From contig NZ_VCQN01000003.1 in the NCBI RefSeq assembly GCF_005938125.1, positions 372,001 through 436,000 of the forward strand: DNA of 64,000 nt, written 5' to 3'. A model generated the notes under the pieces. That model searched no databases and was not told the origin of the DNA. It saw only the letters and a program-made list of their open reading frames with translations. The translations under genes and the position numbers were made by a program. Source of the DNA: Bacillus sp. BHET2. GTDB taxonomy: Bacteria > Bacillota > Bacilli > Bacillales > Bacillaceae_B. The first letter of the stretch is position 1. Every line of letters starts with the position of its first letter. This document shows, piece after piece, positions 8,509-15,923 of the stretch.

Positions 8509-8907
8509 ATTCATACGCCTTCTTTCTCAAAATTAATCATGGTGAGCGCTCTCCACGAAGTTGATTATTGGTTGTTGCAAGAATCCTTTATTACGGGTTC
8601 ACGTTACATGGTAAATCTCTTTTCCCGATAGCGTCAAAGAATTACGGCTGAAATTTGAGAAAAAATGTAAATAGTCGTTCTTTCCTTCCAATGAATTCCT
8701 AAAAATGCATGTCCTTTGCCTTAAGAAATGTGAAGTCTTGTTATTAAAGGATTTTGAGAGTATGCATCCTTAGATTTTGCTTCCCTTTATGTGAAGGACA
8801 TAGTACATTACTAATATAAGTGTAAAAATATATCGTTTCGGAACGGGCCAATGAAATGGCAGTTGAGATGGAAGAGGGACGGATCACTTTAAGAAAGTAG
8901 GTCGATT
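8509..8907. other. intergenic region between asnB and the RsbR gene
   Basis: About 400 AT-rich bases carrying promoters for two divergent genes. One half of the GGGACGG repeat (AGAGGGACGGATC, about 8874-8886) lies right before the RsbR-type start. No ORF, riboswitch or convincing sigma-B promoter was recognised. Confidence 0.4.
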
Positions 8908-9741
8908 ATGCAGGTAGCGGAAAAATTTTATGAATTTATGAGCGAACGCACATGGCAGTTGACGGAGAATTGGTATGAGTCCCTGGATAAAAGTGACCAG
9001 TCAGGGGTATATGCCTCCACGGATCCATTGGTGATCGAAACGTTGAAAGGGCAAAATCACGAATTTCACGAACGTTTTTGTGTCCTCTTTAAGGATGTAG
9101 GGCAGGATGCGCTTTGTAACTTCGAGCATTGGATTGAGGAGATCGCTCAGGATGAAGAACACCTAACGACCCCCACACATTTTATTTTGAGGGAGTTTTT
9201 CAGAACCCAGGATCAGTACCTTGACATTTTACAGGATTTTATTCGCCATTATAGAAATGAGTTTCCACCTGAAAGAATCGAGTCTTTCCGGGAGTTGATC
9301 ATCAAAACCTTCAGCCTCGTCATCTCCAAATTCGCAGAAGAGAATTACGAGTATTCTCAAAGACGTCTGAATGCCCAGCAGGCTATGATCCGTGAACTAA
9401 GCTCACCGGTTATATTATTGAATCAAAAAACAGGTGTCCTGCCCTTAATCGGAGATATCGATACGGGAAGAGCAAGGTATATCCTGGAGAATACGCTAGC
9501 TGAATGTGTAGATAAAGATCTTGAGCATTTGTTCATAGATTTATCCGGGGTCATCATGGTGGATACAATGGTCGCGCACCAATTATTTCAGATCATTGAT
9601 AGCTTGAACTTGATCGGTGTAAAGAGCACGATTTCCGGGATCCGGCCGGAAATTGCCCAGACCGCGATTCAACTGGGGATTTCATTTGACAATATATCGG
9701 TTACGTCTACCCTTGAGCGTGCGCTGAATGAGCAGCGATAG
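8908..9741 (+). CDS. RsbR-family stressosome protein (STAS domain)
   Basis: A 277-residue RsbR paralogue, close in length to B. subtilis RsbRA/B/C/D. The N-terminal ~150 residues form the family's non-haem-globin-like sensor module. The C-terminal STAS domain runs from about SSPVILLNQKTGVLPLIGDID (residue 165) to the end. The two Thr positions that RsbT phosphorylates in the family are visible, in GDIDTGRA and MVDTMVAH. RsbR proteins build the stressosome with RsbS and control RsbT and hence sigma-B. No rsbS, rsbT or rsbU lies nearby, so this is a dispersed paralogue, as RsbRD (YqhA) is in B. subtilis. Ends with an intrinsic terminator. Confidence 0.85.
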   Translation: MQVAEKFYEFMSERTWQLTENWYESLDKSDQSGVYASTDPLVIETLKGQNHEFHERFCVLFKDVGQDALCNFEHWIEEIAQDEEHLTTPTHFILREFFRTQDQYLDILQDFIRHYRNEFPPERIESFRELIIKTFSLVISKFAEENYEYSQRRLNAQQAMIRELSSPVILLNQKTGVLPLIGDIDTGRARYILENTLAECVDKDLEHLFIDLSGVIMVDTMVAHQLFQIIDSLNLIGVKSTISGIRPEIAQTAIQLGISFDNISVTSTLERALNEQR

Positions 9742-9759
9742 AGTTTAGTCGTGAGTATG

Positions 9760-9798
9760 GAAAAGGGAGATTTCGCATTTGAGCGATCTTCCTTTTTT
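9760..9798 (+). terminator. terminator after RsbR gene
   Basis: GGGAGAT-type left arm and GATCTTCC right arm, imperfect, with A-run before and TTTTTT after. Confidence 0.6.
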
Positions 9799-9911
9799 GT
9801 TTGTCATAAAATTTTATTGTTTGAACTCACTCTATATAGGGAAATCCCACCATTATAGAGTGGGCTTGGATAGAATGTCCTTGAGAAATTCAGGCTAGAA
9901 GGAGGGGCTAC

Positions 9912-10469
9912 ATGCAGCTTGTTAAAGTGATCCGATTCGACCGACTTGGCTTTACGTGTCATTCACCTAAATCGGACTGTAAGGAACAAAAGAGAAATCC
10001 GGTTTTCCTCAACCGCAAGATACATAATCTATTTCAAACCGGCCTATCGCTTTACACGTCAGAAATGGTTCTGCCGAGTGACACAGACAGGCAGTGGTCG
10101 GGGTGTTACTGTCATTTAGATGAGTACTCTCAACCGTTGTCAGTTCTTGGGTACCGTCATATTGGCTTCCTTCCTAGGGAAAGTGTCATATGGGTGAGGA
10201 ACAGGAGTCATATCCATGGTGGAATACCATACTACAATCGATCGATTCATCCATTGGCGGACGAGTGTGGTAGTGAAAATATGATAGCGGATTCCTGGAT
10301 TGAAATGAGGGTAGCAGATGCTTTAGAACGGAAACGTTTATGGAAGGAGCAACATGACGATCTTCCTGATTGGATCACGGAATGCTATTTGATAGAGAAC
10401 CAGGTAAGGAGTCTCATTTATCCTTCAACATCAGAAACCGTCATGGAATTTTGGTTAAGTAAAAATTAA
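9912..10469 (+). CDS. hypothetical protein, 185 residues
   Basis: Family not recognised. A soluble, Cys-, Trp- and His-containing protein without signal peptide or membrane segment. AAGGAGGGGC precedes the ATG at the right distance, which supports translation. The N-terminal half contains scattered cysteines (for example C16, C23 and a WSGCYC stretch near 83) that could bind metal. The C-terminal third is helical and charged. It stands alone, with its own gap on both sides, next to the stressosome and DnaD-like genes. No function can be proposed. Confidence 0.65.
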   Translation: MQLVKVIRFDRLGFTCHSPKSDCKEQKRNPVFLNRKIHNLFQTGLSLYTSEMVLPSDTDRQWSGCYCHLDEYSQPLSVLGYRHIGFLPRESVIWVRNRSHIHGGIPYYNRSIHPLADECGSENMIADSWIEMRVADALERKRLWKEQHDDLPDWITECYLIENQVRSLIYPSTSETVMEFWLSKN

Positions 10470-10592
10470 CATACAAGTACGTGATTCTTGGAACATCTTT
10501 TTGTTATAATACATAGTAGTTGATCTTACAATCTATCGATGGTTGAAGTGTAACGTATATTCGTTCACTAGCTATGTAAAAGGGGAATTCAC

Positions 10593-10925
10593 TTGAAATT
10601 TGAAGATATTAATCCTGAACTCGTGACTTTATGCCAGGCGGCTGATCCCTTTCATATGGCAGAAGCGGTGATCGGCAGCCCATTAAGAGGGTTGGATATC
10701 CTTTCTTTAAAGGGAATCGAGCGTAAGAAGGCACTTCCGACCGACGTGGTCAACTTACTGATCATTTATTTCTTCGCAGAAGTGAAAGGTACGGTCTACC
10801 ACCGGAACGCCCTTCCTAAGTTGTATAATCATTGGGTATCGAATGAAGTAGTTACCTTTACAAAGGCAAAAGAGATGATTGAGTTGGATATGCAGTCACA
10901 GTTGGGTGAAATTGATCGTTTATAA
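10593..10925 (+). CDS. stand-alone DnaB/DnaD-like domain protein
   Basis: A 110-residue protein with a TTG start after AAAGGGGA. Residues about 46-95 (starting KALPTDVVNLLIIYFF, then LYNHWVSNEVVTFTKAKEMI) match the pattern of the DDBH2 repeat of Bacillus primosomal proteins DnaB and DnaD: a Pro-x-x-Val-Val-Asn start, a hydrophobic helix, then a His-Trp and a Thr/Ala-Met helix. In DnaB/DnaD this module binds DNA and helps load the replicative helicase. Here it is nearly the whole protein. Role inferred only; it could be a regulator of replication initiation or an unrelated use of the fold. Confidence 0.6.
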   Translation: MKFEDINPELVTLCQAADPFHMAEAVIGSPLRGLDILSLKGIERKKALPTDVVNLLIIYFFAEVKGTVYHRNALPKLYNHWVSNEVVTFTKAKEMIELDMQSQLGEIDRL

Positions 10926-10932
10926 AAAAGAC

Positions 10933-10971
10933 AAAAAAGGGATGGATCCTGAGGGGTTCGTCCCTTTTCTT
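10933..10971 (+). terminator. terminator after DnaD-like gene
   Basis: AAAAGGGATGGATCC left arm with GGTTCGTCCCTTTT right arm, then TCTTG; a GGGACGG-family relative. Confidence 0.7.
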
Positions 10972-11221
10972 GTTCCATTATTGACTGAGGGTGCGTCCTA
11001 ATTGTACAGCGGTCTACGGGATAGCAGTAGTGATGCCTGCGATCATGTGCATTTACCGATAAATGACATTTTGGAAAAAGTATAGATGAAAAAGAAGAGA
11101 TACGTCAATTATTATGAAGAGTTTTCCAATTGATTTTTAAGAAAATGATTGTGAAATAGTAGGAATTTTGAAATAATTAGTGGTAAGAAAGTAGGAGAGT
11201 TGGTAAAGGGGGGAGACAGCA

Positions 11222-13261
11222 ATGGTGAAAATGGAAATCGATCCTGTGTTAGCAAACGGCCTGGGAGTTAGGGGACTAGAATCGATCATTGCCTTGTTTG
11301 AGAGGGAGATGCCTTCTTTTTATGCACTGGGCAGGGTGTATTTTGAAGGTCAACAGGAGATTGAGGATGCAATTTATCAATCGATCATCAAGGTACATGA
11401 GGAGTCATATAAACGTAAGAAGGGGCAATCGGCCACTTCGGCTTTTCTTAAGTATTGTCAGGAAATGTCCAACCAATCACTGAGTATAGGTGGGAATGAC
11501 ACATTCAAAGCTTTTCATCACTTGGAGACAGGGGTTAAAGAAGCAGTGGCATTAGTGTATGTCAAAGGATGCTCACATGAAGAGGCTGCCTGTGTACTGG
11601 AGATCACGGTTGATGAGGTGAAATCCAGGTTATTCAGAGGCGTTAGGACTCTTCGTGAAAAGCTGGGGTATGATACGGGTTTCAAAGGCTGTCATGACTA
11701 TCAGATACATTACCTGGATTACTTGGGAAGAACGATGAATCGACCGGAAAAGGTGGATTTTGAAATACATATCTATCATTGTCAACACTGCCAGGAAGAC
11801 CTGGCCTCTTTTCAAGAAGTGACGCTTTCCCTCGGTGGAATGGCCGAGAACATTGCTGTTCCTTCTGGGTTTATGGAGAGAGTCAGAAGCAGGCTGTACG
11901 AAAGGGAAGCGAAAAGGGAGAAAAGGAAGAAAAAACGGAAATCCATTTGGCTTTCCATTGCAGGTGTTTTCGCCTTGCTTGTGTGTACAGGATTCGTGAC
12001 CGGTGGATTCGCGCGTCTCTACTATTCATATACAGAGGAAGACGAACAGCTTCGCGCTTTTCTCCAGCACGATCTCGGGGAGCGGTTGGACTTGGAAGCG
12101 GAAAGCAATGGGGTGAAGATTACAGTCAAGAGTGTCGTGGCCGATGATGTTCAGACGCTTGTTTTTTATGAGATTGAAGATAGTAAGAATGATAATCGCT
12201 ATATGATGAATGGGTATGAAGGCGTATATATAGAGAATGAAAGTGAAGTCATGAACATGAGTGCAGATTCACGGTTTTATTCGCCTCCTATCGACCAAGG
12301 CGAGATACATAATGAAGAAAAAAATGTGTATAAAGGAACGATGAGCTTGATGCCGGTAGCTGTTGATAAGGGAACCATCAAGCTGAATGTGGCAAGGCTC
12401 ATGCAATTGGCACACGACGGGAAAGAAGGCTTGTATGGCGGAGGGGAAATGAAATTTGCCGAGGGGGAATGGAACTTCGAGATCCCTTTTGAAAAGCAGT
12501 CATCTCGCGTTCATAAACTGGATCAGGAGGTCGAAGTGGGAGGGATCCCGGTTCGATTGGATAAACTGACCATCGCACCCACCACCACCCTCCTTCAGTA
12601 TAGCTTTCAGATTGATCGTGATGAGGAACGGATTGACGTGATCAACTTTGATTCTCTTGAAATAGATGGGAAGAAGATGGAAGCTGATCCCTTTGGTGGC
12701 AATATGTACATGGATTCCATTAATCAGGAGGGATGGAATGCCTTTACAGCGAGCTTCGACACCCTATATTTCGATGATCCCAAAGAGGTGGGCATCCAAT
12801 TCGGTTCCTTGCATTTATCCGTAGACAGCCGGAAAACCATCGAGCTTGATGCCACCAAGGATCTGCCGCAAAACACTGAGTATCTTGGCAACACGATTTC
12901 TATTGATAAAATTAGTGTCGGAAATCCTGCAAGGGTGGTTCTTACCCATGACTTATCGAAGGACAGGGTTTATGAGAATGTAAATTATCAATTCTATCGA
13001 ACGCCTGAAGACGATCAAAATATCTCTATTAGCATTAATGGCGGGGATGGCGTGTTGATGGATAAAGATGGGAAGACACACGACGTTGGTGCGTATGTGT
13101 ATGATAAATTGGATCATCCTCGCTACTTTGAAACGGAGCAGACGATTGATTTTTACAACGATGGTTCCACTGAAGACGTGACGCCGACAGAGCTTGTAAT
13201 CGAGGGTTACAGCACTACGAAATATGTAGATGATAAGATAAGCATTTCATTGGATAAGTAG
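11222..13261 (+). CDS. fused ECF sigma / zinc-finger anti-sigma / membrane / DUF4179-like protein
   Basis: A 679-residue single polypeptide that joins parts normally encoded by two genes. Residues about 20-88 look like sigma region 2, somewhat degenerate. Residues about 100-150 are a sigma region 4 helix-turn-helix (KEAVALVYVKGCSHEEAACV, then VKSRLFRGVRTLREKLG). H183-x3-C187-x2-C190 is the zinc-binding anti-sigma (ZAS, zf-HC2) signature. A very basic stretch (229-240) leads into one membrane helix (241-262). The remaining ~415 residues are extracytoplasmic and resemble the DUF4179/DUF5643-type domain of the split locus at 21172. Start backed by AAGGGGGGAG. One reading is a membrane-held sigma factor that needs proteolysis for release; another is that the sigma part only binds DNA or polymerase locally. 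No separate sigma gene adjoins it. Confidence 0.75.
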   Translation: MVKMEIDPVLANGLGVRGLESIIALFEREMPSFYALGRVYFEGQQEIEDAIYQSIIKVHEESYKRKKGQSATSAFLKYCQEMSNQSLSIGGNDTFKAFHHLETGVKEAVALVYVKGCSHEEAACVLEITVDEVKSRLFRGVRTLREKLGYDTGFKGCHDYQIHYLDYLGRTMNRPEKVDFEIHIYHCQHCQEDLASFQEVTLSLGGMAENIAVPSGFMERVRSRLYEREAKREKRKKKRKSIWLSIAGVFALLVCTGFVTGGFARLYYSYTEEDEQLRAFLQHDLGERLDLEAESNGVKITVKSVVADDVQTLVFYEIEDSKNDNRYMMNGYEGVYIENESEVMNMSADSRFYSPPIDQGEIHNEEKNVYKGTMSLMPVAVDKGTIKLNVARLMQLAHDGKEGLYGGGEMKFAEGEWNFEIPFEKQSSRVHKLDQEVEVGGIPVRLDKLTIAPTTTLLQYSFQIDRDEERIDVINFDSLEIDGKKMEADPFGGNMYMDSINQEGWNAFTASFDTLYFDDPKEVGIQFGSLHLSVDSRKTIELDATKDLPQNTEYLGNTISIDKISVGNPARVVLTHDLSKDRVYENVNYQFYRTPEDDQNISISINGGDGVLMDKDGKTHDVGAYVYDKLDHPRYFETEQTIDFYNDGSTEDVTPTELVIEGYSTTKYVDDKISISLDK

Positions 13262-13326
13262 ATCTTTACGTAATAAGGGGGCATCCTGACTGACAATGAA
13301 ACGTCACTATATAGGAGATGATAAAT

Positions 13327-13362
13327 AGCTGAAGGCGAATGATTCGTCTTCAGCTATTTTTT
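13327..13362 (+). terminator. terminator after the sigma/anti-sigma fusion gene
   Basis: AGCTGAAG and CTTCAGCT arms, extended by GACGAAT-like pairing in the loop, followed by seven T. Confidence 0.85.
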
Positions 13363-13514
13363 TATTCATCAACCTTACGTAGTGTCTTTCTGGAAACAGG
13401 TTTCAGGTTCATGGTGATTCTGGATTATCGCTGATGAAAATAAAATGCTGCTGGTAACCTGTTCTGACATGACTGGGCAGGTTCTTTTTATGGGAAGATG
13501 GGGTGGAAATCGGG

Positions 13515-13614
13515 TTTCGCCGTTAAAATGGAAATTTCGCCGTTAAATTTAGAATTTCGCCGTTATAATGAAAATATCGCCGATATATTCAGGATATCGC
13601 CGATAAAATCTACT
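13515..13614. repeat. 20-bp periodic array A (core TTTCGCCG / CGGCGAAA), five units
   Basis: Five consecutive 20-base units start at 13515, 13535, 13555, 13575 and 13595. Each begins T(T/A)TCGCCG(T/A)TA and continues with AT-rich, variable sequence. Same family as the arrays at 63071 and 63701 but in the opposite orientation. Lies in the gap between the fusion gene terminator and the mannitol operon. The period is strict, the spacer sequence is not conserved. Confidence 0.85.
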
Positions 13615-13815
13615 ATCAGTCACACTCAACCTTGTTGCGAGTGTTGAAAGGCTAATATAAATAGAGATAACAGTGCAATGCTGTTCTTTTTTTTTGCTTT
13701 TTAATCAATTTACGAGTAAATGCGGCCAATCCTAACGGTGGTCGAGATCTCTACAGAAAGCTAAAGAACCGAAATCGCTCCCAAGAATAACTTCCCCCAA
13801 TAGAGAAACAATAGG

Positions 13816-13838
13816 TTTGTCGTCACATGGGTGACAAA
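13816..13838 (+). promoter_or_regulatory. candidate MtlR-binding site upstream of mtlA
   Basis: Inverted repeat TTTGTC ... GACAAA with inner GTCACATGGGT. This resembles the described Bacillus MtlR box (TTG-N-CACA-N4-TGTG-N-CAA), about 90 bases before mtlA. A weak CcpA cre-like sequence CGAAATCGCTCCCA lies at about 13770-13783. Confidence 0.45.
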
Positions 13839-13927
13839 GTTAGTTTTCATCATCCTTGAATCCCCAATGCGCTAGGGCCTATCATTAAAATAAGAAATTA
13901 TTATCTATTTATGAAAGGATGAGAGAA

Positions 13928-15838
13928 GTGGCTCAATCAAATATGAAAGTCGCGGTACAAAAGTTTGGTAACTTCCTCAGTTCTATGGTCTTGCCTAATA
14001 TTGGCGCATTTATCGCTTGGGGTTTAATTACAGCGTTGTTTATACCAACTGGGTTCATTCCAAATGAAAGCCTTGCCAATCTAGTAGGGCCGATGGTTAC
14101 GTATCTGTTACCGCTCTTAATCGGGTATACAGGAGGTAAGCTCGTTCACGACCAACGTGGTGGGATCGTAGGTGCGATTGCGACAATGGGTGTCATTGTC
14201 GGTGCACCAGATACACCGATGTTCTTAGGTGCCATGGTCATGGGTCCTTTAGGGGCTTATGTGATCAAAAAGTTCGACGGAGCAATCGAAGGGAAAATCA
14301 GAGCAGGATTTGAAATGCTCGTAAATAACTTTTCAGCCGGTATCCTTGGAGGAATTCTTGCAATCTTAGCATTCCTTGGTGTAGGTCCTGCGGTACATTC
14401 ATTTACAAACGTACTCGTTTCCGGCGTTGACTGGCTTGTAGCGGCAGGATTACTCCCGTTAACAAGTATCCTGATCGAACCCGCGAAGATTCTTTTCTTA
14501 AATAATGCCATCAACCACGGTGTCTTGTCACCAATAGGTTTGGAGCAAGTTCAACAGGGTGGAAAATCGATTCTTTTCCTATTAGAAGCAAATCCTGGAC
14601 CAGGGTTTGGAGTTCTACTTGCATTCATGTTGTTCGGTAGAGGGACAGCGAAACAATCGGCTCCAGGAGCAGCTATCATTCATTTCCTTGGAGGGATTCA
14701 TGAAATCTACTTCCCATACGTGCTAATGAAACCGATGCTGTTCATTTCCGTCATCCTTGGTGGAATGAGCGGAGTCTTTACCCTTGTATTAATGGGTGGA
14801 GGATTGGTGTCACCGGCATCACCTGGTAGTATTATCGCAATTACAGCCGTTACTCCTCCGGAAGGAATGGCGTATCTGGCAAACTTTGCAGCAGTCTTTG
14901 TGGCAACAGCCGTATCGTTCATCGTATCGGCAATCGTGTTGAAATCAAGTAAGGCAACCGATGAAGACATCGAAGGCGCAACGAAGAAAATGCAAGAAAT
15001 GAAAGGCAAGAAAAGTTCCGTTGCCGATCATGTGGGCGGACAAGGAACAATGCCTGAAAATGTGAACAAAATCGTCTTTGCTTGTGATGCAGGTATGGGC
15101 TCAAGCGCAATGGGGGCTTCCCTTCTCCGTAAGAAAGTGAAGGCTGCAAATCTAGACGTTAGTGTGACGAACACATCTATCAGTAACCTTCCAGCGGATG
15201 CCCAAGTTGTCATCACACAGGAAGAGCTGACGCCGCGTGCGAAGAATAAGCTTCCAAATGTGTACCACATTTCTGTGGATAACTTCTTATCAAGTCCTGA
15301 ATACGATAAGCTAATTGCGAGTCTTCAAGACGGGATTACAAGTGAGCAAGCAGAGACAGTCGAAGAAGCAGAGGAAGAAGCAGTAAACGCTGAACCAAAT
15401 GCAGATAAAGACGACGATTTACTGCTCGAAGAGAACATCTTCATGAATCAGGAATTTGCCACGAAAGAAGAGGCAATCCGGTTCGCAGGTGAAGCTCTCG
15501 TCAAAGCAGGATACGTTGAAGAAAGCTATGTAGATGCTATGATTGACAGAGAAGGAATTACTTCTACGTACATGGGTAACAACGTCGCCATTCCACACGG
15601 TACAGAAGACGCGAAGAAAGCCGTCATCAAATCAGGCTTTACGGTCGTTCAAGTACCAAAAGGGGTTGACTTCAACGGTGAGAAGGCGAAGGTGATCTTC
15701 GGTATCGCCGGTAAAGACGGCACTCATCTTGAAATCCTTTCTGGCATCGCCGTAGTCTGCTCCGAGCAGGAAAACGTTGACCAGATGGTTCAGGCCCAAT
15801 CAGCCAAAGAATTGAAAGACATTATCAACAGCAACTAG
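13928..15838 (+). CDS. mtlA: mannitol-specific PTS transporter, EIICBA
   Basis: A 636-residue three-domain phosphotransferase permease. EIIC membrane domain about 1-335 (opens KFGNFLSSMVLPNIGAFIAW). EIIB about 375-470, with the phosphocysteine in FACDAGMGSSAMG (near residue 387). EIIA about 490-636, with the phosphohistidine in VAIPHGTE (near 557). It imports and phosphorylates mannitol to mannitol-1-phosphate at the membrane. Many Bacillus mannitol permeases have a separate EIIA (MtlF); here it is fused, so no mtlF is needed. The GTG at 13928 is preferred because AAAGGA lies eight bases before it, while it abuts the in-frame ATG at 13919. First gene of mtlA-mtlR-mtlD. Confidence 0.93.
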   Translation: MAQSNMKVAVQKFGNFLSSMVLPNIGAFIAWGLITALFIPTGFIPNESLANLVGPMVTYLLPLLIGYTGGKLVHDQRGGIVGAIATMGVIVGAPDTPMFLGAMVMGPLGAYVIKKFDGAIEGKIRAGFEMLVNNFSAGILGGILAILAFLGVGPAVHSFTNVLVSGVDWLVAAGLLPLTSILIEPAKILFLNNAINHGVLSPIGLEQVQQGGKSILFLLEANPGPGFGVLLAFMLFGRGTAKQSAPGAAIIHFLGGIHEIYFPYVLMKPMLFISVILGGMSGVFTLVLMGGGLVSPASPGSIIAITAVTPPEGMAYLANFAAVFVATAVSFIVSAIVLKSSKATDEDIEGATKKMQEMKGKKSSVADHVGGQGTMPENVNKIVFACDAGMGSSAMGASLLRKKVKAANLDVSVTNTSISNLPADAQVVITQEELTPRAKNKLPNVYHISVDNFLSSPEYDKLIASLQDGITSEQAETVEEAEEEAVNAEPNADKDDDLLLEENIFMNQEFATKEEAIRFAGEALVKAGYVEESYVDAMIDREGITSTYMGNNVAIPHGTEDAKKAVIKSGFTVVQVPKGVDFNGEKAKVIFGIAGKDGTHLEILSGIAVVCSEQENVDQMVQAQSAKELKDIINSN

Positions 15839-15846
15839 ACATCATT

Positions 15847-15875
15847 CAGAAAGGCGGGATTCTCCTGCCTTTCTG
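15847..15875 (+). other. hairpin between mtlA and mtlR
   Basis: CAGAAAGGC and GCCTTTCTG arms with an 11-base loop and only TTCTC after. No proper T-run, so probably a partial terminator or mRNA-stability hairpin that lowers mtlR expression relative to mtlA. Confidence 0.6.
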
Positions 15876-15923
15876 TTCTCATTTGTATCGATAAAAGCTA
15901 ATTCAGAGAAAAGAGTGGAAAGA

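Noticed and set aside
11779..12147. 122-codon plus-strand frame inside the sigma/anti-sigma fusion
   Set aside because: Shadow frame within a gene with good coding character in the main frame; it was examined because a frameshift could split the fusion, but the main frame is continuous across it.
13515..13614. CRISPR-like interpretation of the 20-bp arrays
   Set aside because: Repeat core is only about 10 bases, total period 20, no spacer-length insert, no cas genes in the window.
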